Below, piece by piece: positions 33,363-41,751 of a stretch of DNA of 64,000 nucleotides; position 1 is the first letter of the stretch; the number at the start of each line of letters is the position of its first letter. This DNA is from Olsenella_L kribbiana. Lineage in GTDB: Bacteria; Actinomycetota; Coriobacteriia; Coriobacteriales; Atopobiaceae. The DNA lies in contig NZ_JAZGJP010000002.1 of NCBI RefSeq assembly GCF_036408795.1, positions 1 to 64,000 on the forward strand. The letters run 5' to 3'. The notes under the pieces were generated by a model. The model did not search any database. It was given only the letters and a program-made list of their open reading frames with translations, and was not told where the DNA came from. The translations under genes were made by a program, and so were the position numbers.

Positions 33363-34554
33363 CGAGAAGAGCCTCCACTCCCGGAAGAGCCTTGCCCTCG
33401 ACGAGCTCCATAGAGGCGCCGCCGCCCGTGGAGATCCAGCTCATCTTGTCGGCCAGGTTGAACTTGTTGATAGCAGCAACGGAGTCGCCGCCGCCGATGA
33501 TGGACGTGCCGCCAAGTGCCTTGACCTCAGCAACGGCACGGGCGACTGCCTCGGTGCCATGTGCGAACTGGTCGAACTCGAAGACGCCCATCGGGCCATT
33601 CCAGAACACCGTCTTGGCGCCCTTGATGGCATCGGCGAAGAGCTTCTCGGTCTTCGGGCCGATGTCCATGCCCATGCGGTCGTCGGGGATGTTGTCGGAT
33701 TCGACAACCTCGCCCTTTGCATCCTCGCCGAAGTGATCGGCAACGACGTTGTCGACAGGAAGCAGGACCTTGACGCCCTTCTTCTCTGCCTTCTCGAGCA
33801 TCTCCTTGGCGCGGTCGACCCAATCCTCTTCCTTGAGGGAGGTGCCGACGGAATGGCCCTGAGCCAGGAAGAACGTGTAGGCCATGCCGCCACCGATGAT
33901 GAGGGTGTCAGCAGAGTCGATCAGGTGATCGAGGACGCCGATCTTGGAGGAAACCTTGGAGCCGCCGACGATTGCGACGAACGGACGCTCAGGCTCAGCG
34001 AAGATCGAGGTCAGGGTGTCGACCTCCTTCTCGAGCAGGAAGCCTGCGACTGCCGGGATGTAGGCAGCCGGGCCCACGACGGAGCCCTGTGCACGGTGAG
34101 CCGTGCCGAAGGCGTCGAGCACGAAGATATCGCCGTAGGAAGCGAGCTTCTTTGCAATCTCCGGATCGTTCTTCTTCTCGCGCTTGTCGAAGCGGACATT
34201 CTCGAGGACGAGGATGTCGCCCGGCTTGACCTCGGAGACGGCCTTCTCAGCCTTCTCGCCGTAGGTGTCGTCGACGAACTTCACGTCGTAGCCAGTAAGC
34301 TCAGCAAGCTTCTCGGCTGCAGGCTTGAGGGAGAGCTCGGGCTCGGGGCCATCGCCCTTGGGGCGGCCGAGATGGCTCATGAGCACGATGCCGGCACCGT
34401 GCTCCTTCAGATACTTGATCGTCGGGATAGCGGCCTTGATGCGGGTGTCATCCGTGACAACGCCGTCCTTCAGGGGCACATTGAAGTCGACGCGCATGAG
34501 GACGCGCTTGCCCTCGACGTCGACGTCGCGAACTGTCTTCTTGGTGAAAGCCAT
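33355..34554 (-). CDS. pgk: Phosphoglycerate kinase
   Basis: The 399-aa enzyme makes ATP from 1,3-bisphosphoglycerate. It shows the N-domain substrate motif RVDFNVPL, SHLGRPKG and the hinge region (PFVAIVGGSKVSSKI), and the C-domain nucleotide site (VFWNGPMGVFE, then GGGDSVAAI). ATG 34554 has AGGAGG about 7 nt upstream. It is separated from gap by a terminator-like hairpin, so expression may be partly independent. Confidence 0.97.
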   Translation of the reverse strand: MAFTKKTVRDVDVEGKRVLMRVDFNVPLKDGVVTDDTRIKAAIPTIKYLKEHGAGIVLMSHLGRPKGDGPEPELSLKPAAEKLAELTGYDVKFVDDTYGEKAEKAVSEVKPGDILVLENVRFDKREKKNDPEIAKKLASYGDIFVLDAFGTAHRAQGSVVGPAAYIPAVAGFLLEKEVDTLTSIFAEPERPFVAIVGGSKVSSKIGVLDHLIDSADTLIIGGGMAYTFFLAQGHSVGTSLKEEDWVDRAKEMLEKAEKKGVKVLLPVDNVVADHFGEDAKGEVVESDNIPDDRMGMDIGPKTEKLFADAIKGAKTVFWNGPMGVFEFDQFAHGTEAVARAVAEVKALGGTSIIGGGDSVAAINKFNLADKMSWISTGGGASMELVEGKALPGVEALLDA

Positions 34555-34583
34555 GTTCACTCCTCCTAATGGAAAACGTACCT

Positions 34584-34628
34584 AAAAAAAGAGGCGCGGC
34601 CGCGGCCCGAAAGCTGCAACCGCGCCTC
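34584..34628 (-). terminator. Terminator or attenuator between gap and pgk
   Basis: Outer stem GAGGCGCGG (34591-34599) / CCGCGCCTC (34620-34628), followed on the minus strand by seven T. Strong gap mRNA with partial read-through into pgk is likely. Confidence 0.8.
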
Positions 34629-34651
34629 CAAACTTCTGTGCGAAACGCGAC

Positions 34652-35677
34652 TTAGGCGACGAACTTCTCGAAGTACTTGATGGTGCGGACCATCTGGGAC
34701 GTGAAGGAGTTCTCGTTGTCGTACCAAGAGGTGACCTGGACGAGGCTCTGGCCGTTGCCGAGCGGGTTGACCATGGTCTGCGTTGCGTCGAAGAGGGAGC
34801 CGTAGGTCATGCCGACGATATCGCGGGACACGATCTGGTCCTCGTTGTAGCCGAAGGTCTCCGGAATCTGCTCAGAGTAAGCCTTCATTGCAGCGTTGAC
34901 GCCCTCGACCGTGACCTCCTTGTTGACGACAGCATAGAGGTTGGTAAGGGAGCCGGTCGGCGTCGGAACGCGCTGAGCAGCGCCGATGAGCTTGCCGTTG
35001 AGCTCAGGAAGAACAAGGCCGATTGCCTTTGCAGCACCGGTGGTGTTCGGGACGATGTTCTCTGCACCAGCGCGGGAACGACGGAAGTTGCCCTTGCGCT
35101 GCGGGCCGTCGAGGATCATCTGGTCGCCGGTGTAAGCGTGGATCGTCGTCATGATGCCGGAGACGATCGGAGCGTAGTCGTTGAGGCCCTTTGCCATAGG
35201 AGCAAGGCAGTTGGTCGTGCAGGAAGCGGCGGAGATGATATCGTCGTCAGCGGTCAGCGTCTCGTGGTTGACGTTGTAGACAATCGTCTTGAGGTCGTTG
35301 CCTGCAGGAGCGGAGATGACGACCTTCTTGGCGCCAGCGTTCAGGTGAGCCTGAGCCTTTGCCTTGGAGGTGTAGAAGCCGGTGCACTCGAGGACGACGT
35401 CGACGCCGAGCTCGCCCCAAGGCAGGTTGTTGGCGTCAGCCTCCTTGTAGATCTTGATGGTCTTGCCGTCAACCGTGATGGAGTCCTCGCCAGCGGTCAC
35501 CTCATGGTTGCGGGAGTAGTTGCCCTGCGTGGAGTCATACTTCAGCAGGTATGCAAGCATCTCCGGGGAGGTCAGATCGTTGATTGCGACGATCTCAGAG
35601 CCCTCGTGACCGAACATCTGGCGGAATGCCAGACGACCGATACGACCAAAGCCGTTGATAGCAACCTTAACTGCCAT
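34652..35677 (-). CDS. gap: Glyceraldehyde-3-phosphate dehydrogenase
   Basis: The 341-aa NAD-dependent glycolytic enzyme has an N-terminal Rossmann motif (INGFGRIGRLAFRQ), the catalytic cysteine in SAASCTTNCLAPM and the conserved WYDNENSF segment. GAAAGGAG precedes the start. The roughly 290-bp upstream region contains two palindromes. It is followed by pgk, tpiA and secG on the same strand. Confidence 0.97.
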   Translation of the reverse strand: MAVKVAINGFGRIGRLAFRQMFGHEGSEIVAINDLTSPEMLAYLLKYDSTQGNYSRNHEVTAGEDSITVDGKTIKIYKEADANNLPWGELGVDVVLECTGFYTSKAKAQAHLNAGAKKVVISAPAGNDLKTIVYNVNHETLTADDDIISAASCTTNCLAPMAKGLNDYAPIVSGIMTTIHAYTGDQMILDGPQRKGNFRRSRAGAENIVPNTTGAAKAIGLVLPELNGKLIGAAQRVPTPTGSLTNLYAVVNKEVTVEGVNAAMKAYSEQIPETFGYNEDQIVSRDIVGMTYGSLFDATQTMVNPLGNGQSLVQVTSWYDNENSFTSQMVRTIKYFEKFVA

Positions 35678-35729
35678 GCTTTCTCCTTTCGCGAGGTCGT
35701 GCCGGAGCTTCTCTCCGCCACTGACCTTC

Positions 35730-35741
35730 TTCCAATTGGAA
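35730..35741. promoter_or_regulatory. 12-bp perfect palindrome in the gap leader
   Basis: TTCCAATTGGAA, 53 bp upstream of the gap start, on the promoter side. It may be an operator half-site pair; its function is unproven. Confidence 0.35.
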
Positions 35742-35814
35742 TGTTACCGCTAAATGTCTGACTCTATTCGGATTATCTTGAGACCGTTCGAAAATCGGAT
35801 TCGAGACGACTCAA

Positions 35815-35836
35815 ATGTCTACGGATGCGTAGACAT
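35815..35836. promoter_or_regulatory. Operator-like palindrome upstream of gap
   Basis: ATGTCTACG (35815-35823) and CGTAGACAT (35828-35836) are exact reverse complements with a 4-bp spacer, about 140 bp upstream of gap and downstream of the whiA terminator. This geometry is typical of a dimeric regulator site. No regulator of glycolysis is encoded adjacent. Confidence 0.5.
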
Positions 35837-35925
35837 ACAAGACCTCCTTTCCGTCTCGCTCAAGACAAAACCGCAGGTCAGAAGAATTGTGTCCATTCTT
35901 TGAAGACGCAATGCATCAAGCAGCC

Positions 35926-35951
35926 AAAAATCTACCCCGCAATCGGCGGGC
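35926..35951 (-). terminator. Terminator of rapZ-whiA
   Basis: A short GC stem with loop GATT (CCCGCC / GCGGG on the minus strand), followed by TAGATTTTT, 14 bp after the whiA stop. Confidence 0.65.
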
Positions 35952-35964
35952 GGCAGCTCAGCCG

Positions 35965-36933
35965 CTATAAGCGGCTCTTCTCATCCGTCTCATCAGGCGC
36001 GTCCCCGCGGGCTTCCTTTACAAGCGCCTCGAGGCGCAGAAGCCTGTGATAGAGGGCCGATTTCGAAGCCGGAGGCGTGCACTGCTGCCCTAAGGCCGAA
36101 AGCGGGAGCTCGGGGTAGGCACGCCGCACACGGCAGAACTCGCGGATAGCCGGAGGCAGGTGCCGAAGTCCTATGAGCTCTTCTGCCTCTTCGATGAGTG
36201 CAAGCTGCTGCACAGCGGCATCGGACGATCTGTTCGAGTTGGCGATCTCCGCATTCACGCGGCGGTTCACATCATTCTTGACCGATTTCATGCGCCGAAC
36301 GGCCTCGACCGCATGGGCCGAGCGCTGAGCCCCCATGGCCTCGAGCAGGCGCACGATGTCCTCGAAGCTCTTGAGATAGATTGCAAAGGCGCCGCGGCGG
36401 CGGTTGAGCCTCGCTGCCACGCCGACGGTCTCCATGAGGGAGACGATGCCTTGGGCAAGGTCCTCTCCTGTGACGGCAATCTCGAGATGGAAGTCGCCTC
36501 TCGGATCTGCAATGAAGCCTCCCGCCATGAATGCCCCTCTGAGGAATGCATTCCGGCAGCACTGCCGCGTCAGGAGATGGTCGGGCAAGCCCTGCGCAAG
36601 CCCCTGCCCCGGCACAAGGATGCCCAAGGTCACGAGATCGTCTGCAAGCTCTGGCTGGTCCGGTATCTCGATCAGGTAGTTCCTCGTCTTGTGGAGCACG
36701 GAGTGACGGACCGTAAGCGACGTATCGAGGTCGAGGAGCTTGTGCGTGTACTTCACGACCGTGCGAGCGACGGCACCGGTCTCGGTCGAGATGCGGATCG
36801 CATATCTCCCCTGCCCGGAGAAGGAGAGGCTCCCCGAGACGCGGATCAAGGCTGCAAGCTCGGCAAAGGGGCACATGTCGCACGTGCCCTCCTGGCGCGA
36901 AAGCTCGTCTTTGACCTCAGCCGTGAATGACAT
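35965..36933 (-). CDS. whiA: Sporulation/division regulator WhiA
   Basis: The 322-aa DNA-binding protein has the N-terminal LAGLIDADG-like region (MSFTAEVKDELSRQ, IRVSGSLSF, then FLRGAFMAGGFIADP) and a C-terminal helix-turn-helix (IREFCRVRRAYPELPLSALG). Some residues of typical homing-endonuclease cores are absent, as in other WhiA proteins. It is involved in cell division and chromosome segregation in non-sporulating Gram-positives. It starts 3 bp after rapZ, and its ribosome site lies at the end of rapZ. Confidence 0.95.
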   Translation of the reverse strand: MSFTAEVKDELSRQEGTCDMCPFAELAALIRVSGSLSFSGQGRYAIRISTETGAVARTVVKYTHKLLDLDTSLTVRHSVLHKTRNYLIEIPDQPELADDLVTLGILVPGQGLAQGLPDHLLTRQCCRNAFLRGAFMAGGFIADPRGDFHLEIAVTGEDLAQGIVSLMETVGVAARLNRRRGAFAIYLKSFEDIVRLLEAMGAQRSAHAVEAVRRMKSVKNDVNRRVNAEIANSNRSSDAAVQQLALIEEAEELIGLRHLPPAIREFCRVRRAYPELPLSALGQQCTPPASKSALYHRLLRLEALVKEARGDAPDETDEKSRL

Positions 36934-36935
36934 GG

Positions 36936-37871
36936 CTACATTCCCTTGTTCTGGGCGACATCTGCGCGCGGCAGGTCACGGTGCGCGATCGTCACCTTGT
37001 AGCCGATGCTCTTGAGGTAGTTCGCCGTCGCCTCTGCAAGAGCGACCGAGCGGTGCTGGCCGCCCGTGCAGCCGACCGCGATCGAGAGCTGAGGCTTGCC
37101 TTCAGCCACATATCCCGGCATCACAACATCCAGAAGGCGGCACCATGCCTTCAGGAACTCCTTCGTCTTCGGATTGTCGAGGACGTAGTCCCTGACCTTG
37201 GGGTCAAGGCCCGTGAGATGGCGCATCTCGGGGTCGTAAAACGGGTTCGGCAGGAAGCGCACGTCGATCATGAGGTCTGCCTCTGCCGGCATCCCGTACT
37301 TGAAGCCGAACGAGAAGACCGTGACGTCCATGAGCTGCTGGTCGGAAAGGTCGGAGAACGCATGCTGGAGCTGCGAGCGCAGCACCGATGTCCTCATGTG
37401 CGATGTGTCGATCACAAGATCGGCCACATCCTTCGCCTTCGCGAGCTGCTTGCGCTCGCGCTCGATAGCATGCTCGAGGCTCTCCCCCTCGAAGGCCAGA
37501 GGATGCCTTCTTCTGTTCTCCTTGTAGCGGCGGATCAGCACCTCGTCCGATGCTTCGAGAAAGACCACCTTGTACGTGAGCTCATGGGCAGAAAGCTGCG
37601 TCAGCGCATCCGAGAGCTCCTCGAAGAGACCCTGGCTCCGAAGGTCGCTCGTGACCGCAAGATGCCTTCCGACGCCGGAGTTGATGCCGACAAGCTGGGC
37701 AAGCTGGAGGATGAGGCGCGGCGGCAGGTTGTCGAGGCAGTAGTAGCCCATATCCTCGAAGGCATGGAGGGCCTGTGTGCGCCCAGATCCGCTCATGCCC
37801 GTGATGATCACGATGTCAGGCACGCGTGCTGCCGCTTCGGCCGCACGCATCTGCTGCCCTGCCTTGTCCAT
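36936..37871 (-). CDS. rapZ: RNase adapter / nucleotide-binding protein RapZ (YvcJ)
   Basis: The 311-aa protein has an N-terminal P-loop (ITGMSGSGRTQALHAFEDMG; the usual Lys of GSGKS is Arg here) and the family segments YYCLDNLPP, RRHPL and, in the C-terminal domain, VGCTGGQHRSVA. In E. coli RapZ controls GlmS via small RNAs, but the Gram-positive role is less defined. In most Gram-positives yvcK lies between rapZ and whiA; here the two are directly adjacent. AAGGACAAGGG precedes the ATG. Confidence 0.93.
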   Translation of the reverse strand: MDKAGQQMRAAEAAARVPDIVIITGMSGSGRTQALHAFEDMGYYCLDNLPPRLILQLAQLVGINSGVGRHLAVTSDLRSQGLFEELSDALTQLSAHELTYKVVFLEASDEVLIRRYKENRRRHPLAFEGESLEHAIERERKQLAKAKDVADLVIDTSHMRTSVLRSQLQHAFSDLSDQQLMDVTVFSFGFKYGMPAEADLMIDVRFLPNPFYDPEMRHLTGLDPKVRDYVLDNPKTKEFLKAWCRLLDVVMPGYVAEGKPQLSIAVGCTGGQHRSVALAEATANYLKSIGYKVTIAHRDLPRADVAQNKGM

Positions 37872-37891
37872 GCCCTTGTCCTTCCTTCTGG

Positions 37892-38974
37892 CTAGTCCTT
37901 CTTTTCCTCTTCAGGGTAGACGACACCCCATGCCCTTCTTGTTTCCGTCATGATCTTCATCACATCGGACGCATAGCCAATGAGGCTCTGAGCCTCTTCG
38001 TCCCCTGCCACGGCGCGCTCGAGGTCTGCTGCCTCGTAGTCCAAGGCATAGCCTTCAACACCTGCTGCGACCTCCTCGCGCCTGCCATCCTCGGTCCAGA
38101 CGATCTCTGCCTTGTCAGCGCGAGGATAGTCCATGATCTCGATGTAGCAGCGGTCGAACGAGAGCACGGCACGCTTCGGCTGCTTCGAGTGGAGCGTGAG
38201 CGAGATGACGCCGAGCTGGCCCTCCTGGTTCCTGCAGACGATGCCTCCCGCCTCATCGACGCCCGTCTCTGCAAGATTTCCGAGCGAGACGACTTCTCGA
38301 GGTGCGCTCTCCATGAAGAGGCGCATGATCGTGAGCGCATAGACGCCGATATCGAGCATCGCGCCGCCCGCAAGGTTCCTGTTCCAGAAGCGGTTCTTGA
38401 GGTCGCCGTATTCCTTGTAGCTGCCGAAGGCCACTTGCGCGATATTCATGCGGCCGAACTCGCCGGCACGGGCACGCTGAAGCAGCTCTCGATAGAGCGG
38501 CATATGGAGAATCGTCGTCGCATCCATGAGCTGGACCTGGTGCTCCTTGGCCAGCGCGCGGGCCTCTTCGAGCTCCTCCGTGTTGAGCGTGATCGACTTC
38601 TCGCAGAGCACATGCTTGCCGGCAGCAAGGGCGCCTCTGAGATAGCGGATGTGCGTGTTGTGCGGCGTCGTGATATAGATTGCCTGGATGGCAGGGTCTG
38701 CACAGAGCTCCTCGAACGTGGGGTAGACCTTCTCGACGCCGTACTTCTCGGCGAAGGCCTCGGCCTTGCTCTCGGTCCTGTTCCAGACGCCAGCAAGCTT
38801 TCTTCCGGCCAGCGCAAACGACTCTGCCATCTGGTGCGCAATCACGCCGCAGCCGACGACAGCCCATCTGAGCTCGGGAGCCGTGAATATATCATCCGGG
38901 AATGGCTGGTTCCTGACTTCCTCGAAGGCTGCATCTGCCGCCTGCGCCGCATCGAGCGCCTTGTCTCTCTTCAC
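37892..38974 (-). CDS. Gfo/Idh/MocA-family oxidoreductase
   Basis: The 360-aa NAD(P)-dependent dehydrogenase has the Rossmann motif WAVVGCGVIAHQMAES preceded by about 35 extra residues, the dinucleotide segment ITTPHNTHIRYLRGALAAGKHVLCEKS containing the conserved EK lysine, and the GGAMLDIGVYAL substrate segment. It starts with GTG (AAAGG upstream). It lies 123 bp downstream of nanE on the same strand. Members of this family convert 2,7-anhydro-sialic acid to sialic acid in some bacteria and occur in nan clusters, so this is one possible role; a sugar or diol dehydrogenase is equally plausible. Confidence 0.9.
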   Translation of the reverse strand: MKRDKALDAAQAADAAFEEVRNQPFPDDIFTAPELRWAVVGCGVIAHQMAESFALAGRKLAGVWNRTESKAEAFAEKYGVEKVYPTFEELCADPAIQAIYITTPHNTHIRYLRGALAAGKHVLCEKSITLNTEELEEARALAKEHQVQLMDATTILHMPLYRELLQRARAGEFGRMNIAQVAFGSYKEYGDLKNRFWNRNLAGGAMLDIGVYALTIMRLFMESAPREVVSLGNLAETGVDEAGGIVCRNQEGQLGVISLTLHSKQPKRAVLSFDRCYIEIMDYPRADKAEIVWTEDGRREEVAAGVEGYALDYEAADLERAVAGDEEAQSLIGYASDVMKIMTETRRAWGVVYPEEEKKD

Positions 38975-39097
38975 TTCAGGCCGCCTTTCCGATAGCTTTT
39001 CCTGCCTTCAGTCTAGCGGATACCTGTCCCAGCATAGGGACAGCCCCGCAACTCACACGAGCTGCAGGGCTGCCAAGGGGAGATATGCCGGATGGAA

Positions 39098-39787
39098 TCA
39101 GGCCTCCATCGCGACACGGAACCACTTCGTGAGGCTCGTCGGGTGCGTGATGCCAGTGCCGACGACTACGGCCCAGGCGCCTGCATCCTTTGCAGCCTTT
39201 GCATCGGCCGGTGTATGGACATGGCCTTCGCAGACGATGGGCAGGCCCGGGAACTCATGGGTCGCCTCCTGGAGCAGGGCGATATCCGGTCCTTCATCCA
39301 TCGTCGTCTGGATGGCCGGCTTGTTGTGCGAAAGCGTCGTCGAGACGATGTCGCAGCCGACCTCGACGGCATTCCTGATGTCCTCGATGGTCATGCAGTC
39401 TGCCATGACAAGGGTCTCGCACTGGGCACGCAGGTCGCGGACCGTCTCTGCGAAGGTCCTTCCGTCCGGGCGGGGACGGTCGGTCGCATCGAGTGCGACG
39501 ATGTCGGCGCCCGCGTTCACGCAGGCAATGGCATGGCGCAGCGTCGGCGTGATGTAGACCCCCTCATGTCCTTCCTTCCAGAGGCCGATGACGGGGATCT
39601 CGACCCTGCCCTTGATGGCAGCGATGTCGGAGAGTCCCTGGCAGCGGATGGCAGCGCATCCTCCCTGCTCGCAGGCCTCTGCCATCTGTGCCATGGTCTC
39701 GGGATGGCGAAGAGGCTCTCCAGGATAGGCCTGGACCGAGACAATGAGCTTGCCTTTGAGCGACTGAACCAAAGGCGCGATTTCCAT
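39098..39787 (-). CDS. nanE: N-acetylmannosamine-6-phosphate 2-epimerase
   Basis: The 229-aa TIM-barrel enzyme converts ManNAc-6-P to GlcNAc-6-P. It shows the family segments AIRCQGLSDI, VIGLWKEG (catalytic Lys region), VALDATDRPRPDG, and IVCEGHVHTP (catalytic Glu region) with a phosphate loop VVVGTGITHP. AAGGAGG precedes the start. It is the last clear gene of the sialic-acid operon, 11 bp after nanK. Confidence 0.95.
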   Translation of the reverse strand: MEIAPLVQSLKGKLIVSVQAYPGEPLRHPETMAQMAEACEQGGCAAIRCQGLSDIAAIKGRVEIPVIGLWKEGHEGVYITPTLRHAIACVNAGADIVALDATDRPRPDGRTFAETVRDLRAQCETLVMADCMTIEDIRNAVEVGCDIVSTTLSHNKPAIQTTMDEGPDIALLQEATHEFPGLPIVCEGHVHTPADAKAAKDAGAWAVVVGTGITHPTSLTKWFRVAMEA

Positions 39788-39798
39788 TTGAGCCCTCC

Positions 39799-40764
39799 TT
39801 AGGCAATCTCGACGTAGGCAGACTGGAGCACGTTCTGCGCAGCACCGATCAAGGGTGCATCGTCTCCGAGCGCACCGTCGACGACAGGAGTCTTCGAGAC
39901 CGGCGGCATGACAGTCTCGGACCAGCCCTTCTGCATGGCCTTGTGCCAGACAGGGCCAGACTTTGCGACGGAGCCAGAGAGGATCACGCAGTCCGGATCG
40001 AACATGTTGACCATCGAGGCCAGGACCTCGCCGATAGCATGTCCCGAGCGCTCCTCGGCAGCGATGGCAGCCTCGTCTCCCGACTCTGCCGCCTCCGAGA
40101 TATAGGCACCATCGACCGGCGTTCCGTCGTCGAGCGTGCGGCGTCCGCCGAGCTCGAGGTAGCGCTCGATGATGCCAGGACCTGCGGCGATGGGCTCGAG
40201 GTGTCCCGTCGCTCCGCAGGAGCAGGGGATGCCTGCAGCATCCGTGCAGGCGACATGTCCGATGTGTCCTGCCTCGGAGTGTGCGCCGAGCATGATGTGG
40301 CCACGCTCGACATAGGCGCCGCCGATGCCGGTGCCGACCGCACAGACAAGCGTACTCGTCTTGCCGAAGCCCGCGCCCCAGAATGCCTCGCCGAAGGCGT
40401 GGGCATGGACATCGTTCATGACCTTGACGGGGATGCCGAAGATGGCATGGAGCTCGGCTCCGAGGTGCGTGCCGCCCCAGCCCGGCATCATATCGTTTGC
40501 ATAGGTGACATTGCCGGTCGCAGGATCGATGACGCCGCCGGACGAGACGCCAATGCCGAAGACCCTGCCATCAGCTGCGTCGATGACACGGCGGGCAGAC
40601 TCGATGGCATGCTGCAGCACGACCTTGCCGCCACGCTTCGCCTCGGTCGGCACCTTCCCGTAAAGCGATACTTCAGGACGCTCGCCCTCCTTGAAGGTCA
40701 CGAGAGCCGATGCAATCTTCGTGCCGCCGATATCGAGCGCGACTACCTGCCTGGTTTCTCCCAT
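39799..40764 (-). CDS. nanK: ROK-family kinase, N-acetylmannosamine kinase
   Basis: The 321-aa ROK kinase has the N-terminal phosphate motif ALDIGGTKIASAL, the central AVGTGIGGAYVERG, and the zinc region HIGHVACTD followed by CSCGATGHLE, in which the third usual cysteine is histidine. Its position between nanA and nanE predicts phosphorylation of ManNAc at C6. It would still be named glucokinase-like from sequence alone. GAAAGG precedes the start. Confidence 0.9.
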   Translation of the reverse strand: MGETRQVVALDIGGTKIASALVTFKEGERPEVSLYGKVPTEAKRGGKVVLQHAIESARRVIDAADGRVFGIGVSSGGVIDPATGNVTYANDMMPGWGGTHLGAELHAIFGIPVKVMNDVHAHAFGEAFWGAGFGKTSTLVCAVGTGIGGAYVERGHIMLGAHSEAGHIGHVACTDAAGIPCSCGATGHLEPIAAGPGIIERYLELGGRRTLDDGTPVDGAYISEAAESGDEAAIAAEERSGHAIGEVLASMVNMFDPDCVILSGSVAKSGPVWHKAMQKGWSETVMPPVSKTPVVDGALGDDAPLIGAAQNVLQSAYVEIA

Positions 40765-40789
40765 GGTGCATCCTTTCGAAAAAGCTAGC

Positions 40790-41713
40790 CTACAGAAGCC
40801 CGTTCTCCTCGAGCACCTTCTTGATGGCCTCGCGATTCTCGCCCTTGAGCGTACGAACCGGGCGCGGCATCGTGTCGTGGTCGAAGATGCCCATGAGGTT
40901 CAGCGCCGTCTTGAAGGCGCCGACACCGCCAGCATAGCCTACGACGCCGGTCGTGACATCGAAGATATGCGAGACCTCGTTGATCTGGTTCTGGATCTCG
41001 CGGACACGCTCCCAGTCGCCTGCCTGGTAGGCATCCCACTGCTTCACATAGGGCTCAGGAATCACGTTGGCAAGGCCCGGCACCGAACCGTCGGCACCGG
41101 AGAGATAAGCGCCGTCGACGACGATCTCGTGTCCCGTGAGGAGGCTCAAAGGATGTCCTGCCTTCTCGTTCTCCTGGACAAGGTAGCGGAAGTTCACGTC
41201 GTCGCCCGAGGAGTCCTTGACGCCGGCAATGACGCCGTCACGGCCGAGCTTGAGCGCCAGCTTCCAGGGAATCTTCGCATGGACGCAGACCGGGATATCA
41301 TAGGCGAAGATCGGAAGCTTGACCTCGTCGTGGATGATGCGGAAGTGGTCCTCGATCTCCGTGAGGCCGCCCAGGGCATAGAACGGAGCCGTGACGACGA
41401 TGCCGTCAGCGCCGAGCGCCTCAGCATGCTTCGCATGCTCGATCACGCGGTCAGTCTCCGTATCGATGCAGCCGACAAGCACCGGCACGCGGCCGTCGAC
41501 GATGCGGATGCCCTCGCGCACAATCTGCTCGCGGTGCTCGTCAGACGAGAAGGCGACCTCGCCCGTGGAGCCGAGGAAGAAGAGGCCATGGACGCCGGCA
41601 TCGAGCATGCGGTTGATGAGGCGCTCATAGGACGGCACGTCGACCGTATGGTCAGGAAGATCGGGCGTCACGACAGGAGGCACGACACCGCGCAGAGCAA
41701 ACTTTTCAGACAT
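40790..41713 (-). CDS. nanA: N-acetylneuraminate lyase (DapA/NanA family)
   Basis: The 307-aa class I aldolase is predicted to cleave sialic acid to ManNAc and pyruvate. It has the carboxylate-binding GSTGE motif, the catalytic tyrosine in FAYDIP and the Schiff-base lysine in AGVKDSSGD. DHDPS-like features are present, so family membership alone does not separate lyase from synthase, but the neighbours nanK, nanE and a Sat-type importer strongly favour NanA. Start 41713 has AGAAAGG 7 nt upstream; an ATG 7 codons earlier has none. Confidence 0.9.
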   Translation of the reverse strand: MSEKFALRGVVPPVVTPDLPDHTVDVPSYERLINRMLDAGVHGLFFLGSTGEVAFSSDEHREQIVREGIRIVDGRVPVLVGCIDTETDRVIEHAKHAEALGADGIVVTAPFYALGGLTEIEDHFRIIHDEVKLPIFAYDIPVCVHAKIPWKLALKLGRDGVIAGVKDSSGDDVNFRYLVQENEKAGHPLSLLTGHEIVVDGAYLSGADGSVPGLANVIPEPYVKQWDAYQAGDWERVREIQNQINEVSHIFDVTTGVVGYAGGVGAFKTALNLMGIFDHDTMPRPVRTLKGENREAIKKVLEENGLL

Positions 41714-41751
41714 TGCGAGACCTTTCTCTTGCATTGCTGCAGAACTGCTTA

